DNA of 64,000 bases from Hydractinia symbiolongicarpus (lineage: Eukaryota; Cnidaria; Hydrozoa; Anthoathecata; Hydractiniidae). Position numbers and translations under genes: made by a program. This document shows, piece by piece, positions 36,301-48,600 of this stretch; position 1 is the stretch's first letter, and the number at the start of each line of letters is the position of its first letter. The notes under the pieces are model-generated. The model did not search any database. It was given only the letters and a program-made list of their open reading frames with translations, and was not told the DNA's origin. Location: positions 496,001-560,000 of the forward strand of contig NC_079875.1 of assembly GCF_029227915.1 (NCBI RefSeq), written 5' to 3'.

Positions 36301-38215
36301 TAAACTTCTTTTATTCAGCGTCTCATCAAAAATGAAAACATTTTTGAAAACTACAAGTCTCATGCGATTTAGTGGTGAAAATATAATTTAAAAAATCGTT
36401 CTGGAAATAAGTTTACTCACAGGGTACTTTCTTTGTATACATTCGACTATACGGGACAAGCCCGGTATTTACGGGAAATCGCGGGTTTTCGTTTGCCGGC
36501 GATTAAACCTCTTTCATTAAGCGTCTCATTAAAAGTGAAAACATTTTGGAAAACTAAAAGTCTTATTCGTTCTAATGGTGCAGAAATAATTTGAAAAATC
36601 GTTCGGGAAAGGAGTTTACTCCCTGGGTACTTTCTTTGTATACTTTTGACTATACGGGTCGAGTCCGGGATTTACGGGAAATCGCAGGTTTTCGTTTGCC
36701 GGTGATTAAACTGCTTTTATTCAGCGTCTCATCAAAAATGAAAACATTTTTGAAAACTACAAGTCTCATGCGTTTTAGTGGTGAAAAAATAATTTAAAAA
36801 ATCGTTCGGGAAATGAGTTTACTCCCTGGGTACTTTCTTTGTATGCTTTTAAATATACGGGCCGAGTCCGGGGTTTACGGGAAATGGCGGGTTTTCGTTT
36901 GCCGGAGATTAAACTTCTTTTATTCAGCGTCTCATCAAAAATGAAAACATTTTTAAAAACTACAAGTCTCATGGGCTTTAGTGGTGAAATAATAATTTAA
37001 AAAATCGCTCGGGAAATGAGTTTTCTCCCTGGGTACTTTCTTTGTATACTTTTGACTATACGGGCCGAGTCTGGGATTTACGGGAAATCGCAGTTTTTTG
37101 TTTGCCGGCGATTAAACTTCTTTTATTCAGCGTCTCATCAAAAATGAAAACATTTTTGATACTACAAGTCTCATGCGTTTTAGTGGTGAAAAAATAATTT
37201 AAAAAATCGTTCGGGAAATGAGTTTACTCCCTGGGTACTTTCTTTGTATGCTTTTGACTATACCGGCCGAGTCCGGGGTTTACGGGAAATGGCCGGTTTT
37301 CGTTTGCCGGCGATTAAACTTCCTTTATTCAGCGTCTCATCAAAAATGAAAACATTTTTAAAAACTACAAGTCTCATTCGTTCTAGTGGTGCAGAAATAA
37401 TTTGAAAAATCGTTCGGGAAATGAGTTTACTCCCTGGGTACTTTCTTTTTATACTTTTGACTATGCGGGCCGAGTCCGGGAGTTACGGGAAGTCGTGGGT
37501 TTTCGTTTGCCCGCGATTAAACTTCTTTTATTCAGCGTCTCATCAAAAATGAAAACATTTTTAGAAACTACAAGTCTCATGGGCTTTAGTGGTGAAATAA
37601 TAATTTAAAAAATCGTTCGGGAAATGAGTTTACTCCATGGGTACTTTTTTGTATACTTTTGACTTTACAGGCCGAGTCCGGGATTTACGGGAAATCGCAG
37701 GTTTTCGTTTGCCGGTGATTAAACTTCTTTTATTCAGCGTCTCATCAAAAATGAAAACATTTTTGAAAACTACAAGTCTCATGTGTTTTAGTGGTAAAAA
37801 AGTAACTTAAAAAATTGTTCGGGAAATGAGTTTACTCCCTGGGTACTTTCTTTGTATACTTTTGACTATACGGGCCGAGTCCGGGGTTTACGGGAAATGG
37901 CGAGTTTTCGTTTGCCGGCGATTAAACTCCATTTATTCAGCGCCTCATCAAAAATAAAAACACTTTTAAAAACTACAAGTCTCATGGGCTTTAGTGGTGA
38001 AATAATAATTTAAAAAATCGTTCGGGAAATGAGTTTACTCCCTGGGTACTTTGTTTGCATACTTTTGACTATACGGGCCGAGTCTGGGATTTACAGGAAA
38101 TCTCAGGTTTTCGTTTGCCGGCGATTAAACTCCTTTTATTCAGCGTCTCATCAAAAATGAAAACATTTTTGAAAACTTCAAGTCTCATGCGATTTAGTGG
38201 TGAAAAGATAATTTA
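33345..38215 (+). repeat. Large satellite duplication, copy 2 (4,871 bp, 24 monomers)
   Basis: This is the partner of 27,659-33,344. Its first monomer (33,345-33,548) opens ttctggaaatgag, like the C copy that follows copy 2 at 38,216, but carries the cccgtgggttt insertion of the C' copy that opens copy 1. The tandem junction therefore falls inside this monomer, between the opening and the CpG-rich core. Relative to copy 1 it lacks 813 bp (four monomers) and has two single-base deletions (in an aaacattttta run near 35.9 kb and in a tttgatactac variant near 37.16 kb). Confidence 0.9.
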
Positions 38216-41200
38216 AAAAATCGTTCTGGAAATGAGTTTACTCACAGGGTACTTTCTTTGTATACATTCGACTATACGGGACAAGCCCGGGATTTACGGG
38301 AAATCGCGGGTTTTCGTTTGCCGGCGATTAAACCTCTTTCATTAAGCATCTCATTAAAAATGAAAACATTTTGGAAAACTACAAGTCTCATTCGTTCTAG
38401 TGGTGCAGAAATAATTTGAAGAATCGTTCGGGAAATGAGTTTACTCCCTGGGTACTTTGTTTGTATACTTTTGACTATACGGACCGAGCCTGGGATTTAC
38501 AGGAAATCTCAGGTTTTCGTTTGCCGGCGATTAAACTTCTTTTATTCAGCGTCTCATCAAAAATGAAAACATTTTTAAAAACTACAAGTCTCATGGGCTT
38601 TAGTGGTGAAATAATAATTTAAAAAATCGTTCGGGAAATGAGTTTACTCCCTGGGTACTTTATTTGTATACTTTTAACTATACGGGCCGAGTCTGGGATT
38701 TACGGGAAATCGCAGGTTTTCGTTTGCCGGCGATTAAACTTCTTTTATTCAGCGTCTCATCAAAAATGAAAACATTTTTGAAAACTACAAGTCTCATGCG
38801 ATTTAGTGGTGAAAAGATAATTTAAAAAATCGTTCTGGAAATAAGTTTACTCACAGGGTACTTTCTTTGTATACATTCGACTAAACGGGACAAGCCCGGG
38901 ATTTACGGGAAATCGCGGGTTTTTGTTTCCCGGCGATTAAACCTCTTTCATTAAGCGTCTCATTAAAAGTGAAAACATTTTGGAAAACTAAAAGTCTTAT
39001 TCGTTCTAATGGTGCAGAAATAATTTGAAAAATCGTTCGGGAAATGAGTTTACTCCCTGGGTACTTTCTTTTTATACTTTTGACTATACGGGCCGAGTCC
39101 GGGAGTTACGGGAAGCCGCGGGTTTTTGTTTGACGGCGATTAAACTTCTTTTATTCAGCGTCTCATCAAAAATGAAAACATTTTTGAAAACTACAAGTCT
39201 CATGCGTTTTAGTGGTGAAAAAGTAACTTAAAAAGTCGTTCGGGAAATGAGTTTACTACCTGGGTACTTTCTTTGTATACTTTTGACTATACAGGCCGAG
39301 TCCGGGGTTTACGGGAAATGGCGGGTTTTCGTTTGCCGGCGATTAAACTCCATTTATTCAGCGTCTCATCAAAAATGAAAACACTTTTAAAAACTACAAG
39401 TCTCATGGGCTTTAGTGGTGAAATAAAAATTTAAAAAATCGTTCGGGAAATGAGTTTACTCCCTGGGTACTTTGTTTGTATACTTTTGACTATACGGGCC
39501 GAGTCTGTGATTTACAGGAAATCTCAGGTTTTCGTTTGCCGGCGATTAAACTTCTTTTATTCAGCGTCTCATCAAAAATGAAAACATTTTTGAAAACTAC
39601 AAGTCTCATGCGTTTTAGTGGTGAAAAAGTAATTTAAAAAATCGTTCGGGAAATGAGTTTACTCCCTGGGTACTTTCTCTGTATACTTTTGACTATACGG
39701 ACCGAGTCCAGGGTTTACGGGAAATGTCGTGTTTTCGTTTGCCGGCGATTAAACTTCCTTTATTCAGCGTCTCATCAAAAATGAAAACATTTTGAAAAAC
39801 TACAAATCTCATTCGTTCTAGTAGTGCAGAAATAATTTGAAAAATCGTTCGGGAAATGAGTTTACTCCCTGGGTACTTTTTTTGTATACTTTTGACTTTA
39901 CAGGCCGAGTCCGGGATTTACGGGAAATCGCAGTTTTTCGTTTGCCGGCGATTAAACTTCTTTTATTCAGCGTCTCATCAAAAATGAAAACATTTTTGAA
40001 AACTACAAGTCTCATGCGTTTTAGTGGTGAAAAAGTAATTTAAAAAATCGTTCGGGAAATGAGTTTACTCCCTGGGTACTTTCTCTGTATACTTTTGACT
40101 TTACAGGCCGAGTCCGGGAGTTACGGGAAATCGCAGGTTTTCGTTTGCCGGTGATTAAACTTCTTTTATTTAGCGTCTCATCAAAAATGAAAACATTTTT
40201 GAAAACTACAAGTCTCATGCGTTATAGTGGTGAAAAAGTAATTTAAAAAATCGTTCGGGAAATGAGTTTACTCCCTGGGTACTTTCTCTGTATACTTTTG
40301 ACTATACGGACCGAGTCCAGGGTTTACGGGAAATGGAGGGTTTTCGTTTGCCGGCGATTAAACTTCTTTTATTCAGCGTCTCATCAAAAATGAAAACATT
40401 TTGAAAAACTACAAGTCTCATTCGTTCTAGTGGTGAAGAAATAATTTGAAAAATCGTTCGGGAAATGAGTTTACTCCCTGGGTACTTTTTTTGTATACTT
40501 TTGACTTTACAGGCCGAGTCCGGGATTTACGGGAAATCGCAGGTTTTCGTTTGCCGGCGATTAAACTTCTTTTATTCAGCGTCTCATCAAAAATGAAAAC
40601 ATTTTTGAAAACTACAAGTCTCATGCGTTTTAGTGGTGAAAAAGTAATTTAAAAAATCGTTCGGGAAATGAGTTTACTCCCTGGGTACTTTCTCTGTATA
40701 CTTTTGACTTTACAGGCCGAGTCCGGGATTTACGGGAAATCGCAGGTTTTCGTTTGCCGGTGATTAAACTTCTTTTATTCAGCGTCTCATCAAAAATGAG
40801 AATATTTTTAAAAACTACAAGTCTCATGAGTTTTAGTGGTGAAAAATAACTGAAAAAATCGTTCGGGAAATGAGTTTACTCCCTGGGTACTTTCTTTGTA
40901 TACTTTTGACTATACGGGCCGAGTCCGGGGTTTACGGGAAATGGCGGGTTTTTGTTTGCCGGCGATTAAACTCCATTTATTCAGCGTCTCATCAAAAATG
41001 AAAACACTGTTAAAAACTACAAGTCTCATGGGCTTTAATGGTGAAATAATAATTTAAAAAATCGTTCGGGAAATGAGTTTACTCCCTGGGTACTTTGTTT
41101 GTATACTTTTGACTATACGGACCGAGTCTGGGATTTACAGGAAATCTCAGGTTTTCGTTTGCCGGCGATTAAACTTCTTTTATTCAGCGTCTCATCAAAA

Positions 41201-42679
41201 ATGAAAACATTTTTAAAAACTACAAGTCTCATGGGCTTTAGTGGTGAAATAATAATTTAAAAAATCGTTCGGGAAATGAGTTTACTCCCTGGGTACTTTA
41301 TTTGTATACTTTTAACTATACGGGCCGAGTCTGGGATTTACGGGAAATCGCAGGTTTTCGTTTGCCGGCGATTAAACTTCTTTTATTCAGCGTCTCATCA
41401 AAAATGAGAATATTTTTAAAAACTACAAGTCTCATGAGTTTTAGTGGTGAAAAATAACTGAAAAAATCGTTCGGGAAATGAGTTTACTCCCTGGGTACTT
41501 TCTTTGTATACTTTTGACTATACGGGCCGAGTCCGGGGTTTACGGGAAATGGCGGGTTTTTGTTTGCCGGCGATTAAACTCCATTTATTCAGCGTCTCAT
41601 CAAAAATGAAAACACTGTTAAAAACTACAAGTCTCATGGGCTTTAATGGTGAAATAATAATTTAAAAAATCGTTCGGGAAATGAGTTTACTCCCTGGGTA
41701 CTTTGTTTGTATACTTTTGACTATACGGACCGAGTCTGGGATTTACAGGAAATCTCAGGTTTTCGTTTGCCGGCGATTAAACTTCTTTTATTCAGCGTCT
41801 CATCAAAAATGAAAACATTTTTAAAAACTACAAGTCTCATGGGCTTTAGTGGTGAAATAATAATTTAAAAAATCGTTCGGGAAATGAGTTTACTCCCTGG
41901 GTACTTTATTTGTATACTTTTAACTATACGGGCCGAGTCTGGGATTTACGGGAAATCGCAGGTTTTCGTTTGCCGGCGATTAAACTTCTTTTATTCAGCG
42001 TCTCATCAAAAATGAAAACATTTTTGAAAACTACAAGTCTCATGCGATTTAGTGGTGAAAAGATAATTTAAAAAATCGTTCTGGAAATAAGTTTACTCAC
42101 AGGGTACTTTCTTTGTATACATTCGACTAAACGGGACAAGCCCGGGATTTACGGGAAATCGCGGGTTTTTGTTTCCCGGCGATTAAACCTCTTTCATTAA
42201 GCGTCTCATTAAAAGTGAAAACATTTTGGAAAACTAAAAGTCTTATTCGTTCTAATGGTGCAGAAATAATTTGAAAAATCGTTCGGGAAATGAGTTTACT
42301 CCCTGGGTACTTTCTTTTTATACTTTTGACTATACGGGCCGAGTCCGGGAGTTACGGGAAGCCGCGGGTTTTTGTTTGACGGCGATTAAACTTCTTTTAT
42401 TCAGCGTCTCATCAAAAATGAAAACATTTTTGAAAACTACAAGTCTCATGCGTTTTAGTGGTGAAAAAGTAACTTAAAAAGTCGTTCGGGAAATGAGTTT
42501 ACTACCTGGGTACTTTCTTTGTATACTTTTGACTATACGGGCCGAGTCCGGGGTTTACGGGAAATGGCGGGTTTTCGTTTGCCGGCGATTAAACTCCATT
42601 TATTCTGCGTCTCATCAAAAATGAAAACACTTTTAAAAACTACAAGTCTCATGGGCTTTAGTGGTGAAATAATAATTTA
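38216..42679 (+). repeat. Satellite block 7: nested trimer and pentamer duplications
   Basis: Twenty-two monomers. A pentamer Q-R-C-D-P at 38,419-39,433 recurs at 41,665-42,679 (offset 3,246 bp), with shared private changes such as cgactaaacggg and tttcccggcg in C and ggaagccgcggg in D. Between the copies lie two trimer duplications: 39,637-40,245 with 40,246-40,853 (V-rich, offset 609), and 40,854-41,461 with 41,462-42,070 (P-Q-R, offset 608). The 608 spacing comes from a shortened end, gtgaaaaataactg. Confidence 0.85.
41260..41461 (+). repeat. Hybrid R monomer at a trimer-duplication junction (202 bp)
   Basis: The copy opens as class R (tttatttgtatac, ttttaac, gagtctggg) but ends with aaaatgagaatatttttaaa and gtgaaaaataactg, the private end of the V-type copy at 40,652-40,853. 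The R copy of the next trimer (41,868) has the ordinary gcgatttagtggtgaaaag end. The hybrid therefore marks the exchange point that duplicated P-Q-R. Confidence 0.82.
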
Positions 42680-45600
42680 AAAAATCGTTCGGGAAATGAG
42701 TTTACTCAAAGGGTACTTTCTTTGTATACATTCGACTACACGGGCCAAGCCCGGGTTTTAGGGGAAATCGCTGGTTTTCGTTTGCCGGCGATTAAACCTC
42801 TTTCATTAGGCGTCTCATTAAAAATGAAAACATTTTTAAAAACTACAAGTCTCATGGGCTTTAGTGGTGAAATAATAATTTAAAAAATCGTTCGGGATAT
42901 GAGTTTACTCCCTGGGTACTTTTTTTGTATACTTTTGTCTTTACAGGCCGAGTCCGGGATTTACAGGAAATCGCAGGTTTTCGTTTGCCGGCGATTAAAC
43001 TTTTTTTATTCAGCGTCTCATCAAAAATGAAAACATTTTTGAAAACTACAAGTCTCATGCGTTTTAGTGGTGAAAAAATAATTTAAAAAATCGTTCTTGA
43101 AATGAGTTTACTCACAGGGTACTTTCTTTGTATACATTCGGCTATACGGGAGAAGCCCGGGATTTACGGGAAATCGCGGGTTTTCGTTTGCCGGCGATTA
43201 AACCTCTTTCATTAAGCGTCTCATTAAAAATGAAAACATTTTTGAAAACTACAAGTCTCATTTGTTCAAGTGGTGCAGAAATAATTTGAAAAATCGTTCG
43301 GGAAATCAGTTTACTCCTTGGGTACTTTCTTTATATACATTCAACTATACGGGCCAAGCCCGGGATATACATGAAATCGCAGGTTTTCGTTTGCCGGCGA
43401 TTAAAATTCTTTTATTCAGCGTCCCATCAAAAATGAAACCAAGTTTGAAAACTACAAGTCTCATGCGTTTTAGTGGTGAAAAAATAATTTAAAAAATCGT
43501 TCGGGAAATGAGTTTACTCCCTGGGTACTTTCTTTGTAAACTTTTGACTATACGGGCCAAGCCCGGGATTTACGGGAAATCGCGGGTTTTCGTTTGCCGG
43601 CGATTAAACTTCTTTTATTCAGCGTCTCATCAAAAATGAAAACATTTTTGAAAACTACAAGTCTTATGCGTTTTAGTGGTAAAATAATAATTTAAAAAAT
43701 TGTTCGGGAAATGAGTTTACTCCCTGGGTACTTTTTTTGTATACTTTTGACTTTACAGGCCGAGTCCGGGATTTACGGGAAATCGCCGGTTTTCGTTTGC
43801 CGGCAATTAAACTTCTTTTATTCAGCGTCTCATCAAAAATGAAAACATTTTTGAAAACTACAAGTTTTAAGCGTTTTAGTGGTGAAAAGATAATTTAAAA
43901 AATCGTTTTGGAAATGAGTTTACTCACAGGGTACTTTCTTTGTATACATTCGACTACACGGGCCAAGCCCGGGTTTTAGGGGAAATCGCTGGTTTTCGTT
44001 TGCCGGCGATTAAACCTCTTTCATTAAGCGTCTCATTAAAAATGAAAACATTTTTAAAAACTACAAGTCTCATGGGCTTTAGTGGTGAAATAATAATTTA
44101 AAAAATCGTTCGGGATATGAGTTTACTCCCTGGGTACTTTTTTTGTATACTTTTGTCTTTACAGGCCGAGTCCGGGATTTACAGGAAATCGCAGGTTTTC
44201 GTTTGCCGGCGATTAAACTTTTTTTATTCAGCGTCTCATCAAAAATGAAAACATTTTTGAAAACTACAAGTCTCATGCGTTTTAGTGGTGAAAAAATAAT
44301 TTAAAAATTCGTTCTGGAAATGAGTTTACTCACAGGGTACTTTCTTTGTATACATTCGACTATACGGGAGAAGCCCGGGATTTACGGGAAATCGCGGGTT
44401 TTCGTTTGCCGGCGATTAAACCTCTTTCATTAAGCATCTCATTAAAAATGAAAACATTTTTGAAAACTACAAGTCTCATTTGTTCAAGTGGTGCAGAAAT
44501 AATTTGAAAAATCGTTCGGGAAATCAGTTTACTCCTTGGGTACTTTCTTTATATACATTCAACTATACGGGCCAAGCCCGGGATATACATGAAATCGCAG
44601 GTTTTCGTTTGCCGGCGATTAAAATTCTTTTATTCAGCGTCTCATCAAAAATGAAAACATTTTTGAAAACTACAAGTCTTATGCGTTTTAGTGGTGAAAA
44701 AAAAATTTAAAAAATCGTTCGGGAAATGAGTTTACTCCCTGGATACTTTCTTTGTATACATTCGACTACACGGGCCAAGCCCGGGTTTTAGGGAAAATCG
44801 CTGGTTTTCATTTGCCGGCGATTAAACCTCTTTCATTAAGCGTCTCTTTAAAAATGAAAACATTTTTGAAAACTACAAGTCTCATGCGTTTTAGTGGTGA
44901 AAAAATAATTTAAAAAATCGTTCGGGAAATGAGTTTACTCCCTGGGTACTTTCTTTGTATACTTTTAACTATACGGGCCGAGTCTGGGATTTACGGGAAA
45001 TCGCAGGTTTTCGTTTGCCGGCGATTAAACTTCTTTTATTCAGCGTCTCATCAAAAATGAAAACATTTTTAAAAACTACAAGTCTCATGGGCTTTAGTGG
45101 TGAAATAATAATTTAAAAAATCGTTCGGGAAATGAGTTTACTCCCTGGGTACTTTATTTGTATACTTTTAACTATACGGGCCGAGTCTGGGATTTACGGG
45201 AAATCGCAGGTTTTCGTTTGCCGGCGATTAAACTTCTTTTATTGAGAGTCTCATCAAAAATGAAAACATTTTTGAAAACTACAAGTCTCATGCGATTTAG
45301 TGGTGAAAAGATAATTTAAAAAATCGTTCTGGAAATAAGTTTACTCACAGGGTACTTTCTTTGTATACATTCGACTATACGGGACAAGCCCGGGATTTAC
45401 GGGAAATCGCGGGTTTTCGTTTGCCGGCGATTAAACCTCTTTCATAAAGCGTCTCATTAAAAGTGAAAACATTTTGGAAAACTAAAAGTCTTATTCGTTC
45501 TAATGGTGCAGAAATAATTTGAAAAATCGTTCGGGAAATGAGTTTACTCCCTGGTTACTTTTTTTTGTATACTTTTGACTTTACAGGCCGAGTCCGGGAT

Positions 45601-48600
45601 TTACGGGAAATCGCCGGTTTTCGTTTGCCGGCGATTAAACTTCTTTTATTCAGCGTCTCATCAAAAATGAAAACATTTTTGAAAACTACAAGTCTCATGC
45701 GTTTTAGTGGTAAAAAAGTAATTTAAAAAATCGTTCGGGAAATGAGTTTACTCCCTGGGTACTTTCTTTGTATGCTTTTGACTATACGGGCCGAGTCCGG
45801 GGTTTACGGGAAATGGCGGGTTTTCGTTTGCCGGCGATTAAACTTCTTTTATTCAGCGTCTCATCAAAAATGAAAACATTTTTAAAAACTACAAGTCTCA
45901 TGGGCTTTAGTGGTGAAAAAATAATTTAAAAAATCGCTCGGCAAATGTGTTTACTCCCTGGATACTTTATTTGTATACTTTTGACTATACGGGCCGAGTC
46001 TGGGATTTACGGAAAATCGCAGGTTTTCGTTTGCCGGCGATTAAACTTCTTTATTCAGCGTCTCATCAAAAATAAAAACATTTTTGAAAACTACAAGTCT
46101 CATGCGTTTTAGTGGTGAAAAAATAATTTAAAAAATCGTTCGGGAAATGAGTTTACTCCCTGGGTACTTTCTTTGTAAACTTTTGACTATACGGGCCAAG
46201 CCCGGGATTTACGGGAAATCGCGGGTTTTCGTTTGCCGGCGATTAAACTTCTTTTATTCAGCGTCTCATCAAAAATGAAAACATTTTTGAAAACTACAAG
46301 TCTTATGCGTTTTAGTGGTAAAATAATAATTTAAAAAATTGTTCGGGAAATGAGTTTACTCCCTGGGTACTTTTTTTGTATACTTTTGACTTTACAGGCC
46401 GAGTCCGGGATTTACGGGAAATCGCCGGTTTTCGTTTGCCGGCAATTAAACTTCTTTTATTCAGCGTCTCATCAAAAATGAAAACATTTTTGAAAACTAC
46501 AAGTTTTAAGCGTTTTAGTGGTGAAAAGATAATTTAAAAAATCGTTTTGGAAATGAGTTTACTCACAGGGTACTTTCTTTGTATACATTCGACTACACGG
46601 GCCAAGCCCGGGTTTTAGGGGAAATCGCTGGTTTTCGTTTGCCGGCGATTAAACCTCTTTCATTAAGCGTCTCATTAAAAATGAAAACATTTTTAAAAAC
46701 TACAAGTCTCATGGGCTTTAGTGGTGAAATAATAATTTAAAAAATCGTTCGGGATATGAGTTTACTCCCTGGGTACTTTTTTTGTATACTTTTGTCTTTA
46801 CAGGCCGAGTCCGGGATTTACAGGAAATCGCAGGTTTTCGTTTGCCGGCGATTAAACTTTTTTTATTCAGCGTCTCATCAAAAATGAAAACATTTTTGAA
46901 AACTACAAGTCTCATGCGTTTTAGTGGTGAAAAAATAATTTAAAAATTCGTTCTGGAAATGAGTTTACTCACAGGGTACTTTCTTTGTATACATTCGGCT
47001 ATACGGGAGAAGCCCGGGATTTACGGGAAATCGCGGGTTTTCGTTTGCCGGCGATTAAACCTCTTTCATTAAGCGTCTCATTAAAAATGAAAACATTTTT
47101 GAAAACTACAAGTCTCATTTGTTCAAGTGGTGCAGAAATAATTTGAAAAATCGTTCGGGAAATCAGTTTACTCCTTGGGTACTTTCTTTATATACATTCA
47201 ACTATACGGGCCAAGCCCGGGATATACATGAAATCGCAGGTTTTCGTTTGCCGGCGATTAAAATTCTTTTATTCAGCGTCTCATCAAAAATGAAAACATT
47301 TTTGAAAACTACAAGTCTTATGCGTTTTAGTGGTGAAAAAAAAATTTAAAAAATCGTTCGGGAAATGAGTTTACTCCCTGGGTACTTTCTTTGTATACAT
47401 TCGACTACACGGGCCAAGCCCGGGTTTTAGGGAAAATCGCTGGTTTTCATTTGCCGGCGATTAAACCTCTTTCATTAAGCGTCTCTTTAAAAATGAAAAC
47501 ATTTTTGAAAACTACAAGTCTCATGCGTTTTAGTGGTGAAAAAATAATTTAAAAAATCGTTCGGGAAATGAGTTTACTCCCTGGGTACTTTCTTTGTATA
47601 CTTTTAACTATACGGGCCGAGTCTGGGATTTACGGGAAATCGCAGGTTTTCGTTTGCCGGCGATTAAACTTCTTTTATTCAGCGTCTCATCAAAAATGAA
47701 AACATTTTTAAAAACTACAAGTCTCATGGGCTTTAGTGGTGAAATAATAATTTAAAAAATCGTTCGGGAAATGAGTTTACTCCCTGGGTACTTTATTTGT
47801 ATACTTTTAACTATACGGGCCGAGTCTGGGATTTACGGGAAATCGCAGGTTTTCGTTTGCCGGCGATTAAACTTCTTTTATTGAGAGTCTCATCAAAAAT
47901 GAAAACATTTTTGAAAACTACAAGTCTCATGCGATTTAGTGGTGAAAAGATAATTTAAAAAATCGTTCTGGAAATAAGTTTACTCACAGGGTACTTTCTT
48001 TGTATACATTCGACTATACGGGACAAGCCCGGGATTTACGGGAAATCGCGGGTTTTCGTTTGCCGGCGATTAAACCTCTTTCATAAAGCGTCTCATTAAA
48101 AGTGAAAACATTTTGGAAAACTAAAAGTCTTATTCGTTCTAATGGTGCAGAAATAATTTAAAAAATCGTTCGGGAAATGAGTTTACTCCCTGGGTACTTT
48201 CTTTGTATACTTTTAACTATACGGGCCGAGTCTGGGATTTACGGGAAATCGCAGGTTTTCGTTTGCCGGCGATTAAACTTCTTTTATTCAGCGTCTCATC
48301 AAAAATGAAAACATTTTTAAAAACTACAAGTCTCATGGGCTTTAGTGGTGAAATAATAATTTAAAAAATCGTTCGGGAAATGAGTTTACTCCCTGGGTAC
48401 TTTATTTGTATACTTTTAACTATACGGGCCGAGTCTGGGATTTACGGGAAATCGCAGGTTTTCGTTTGCCGGCGATTAAACTTCTTTTATTGAGAGTCTC
48501 ATCAAAAATGAAAACATTTTTAAAAACTACAAGTCTCATGCGATTTAGTGGTGAAAAGATAATTTAAAAAATCGTTCTGGAAATAAGTTTACTCACAGGG

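Noticed and set aside
27659-38215. The large near-identical blocks being an assembly artefact.
   Set aside because: Not fully excluded, but the copies differ by a four-monomer segment, by single-base indels and by scattered substitutions, and the junction is a hybrid monomer. That is more like a real duplication than a repeated contig end. Long reads would settle it.
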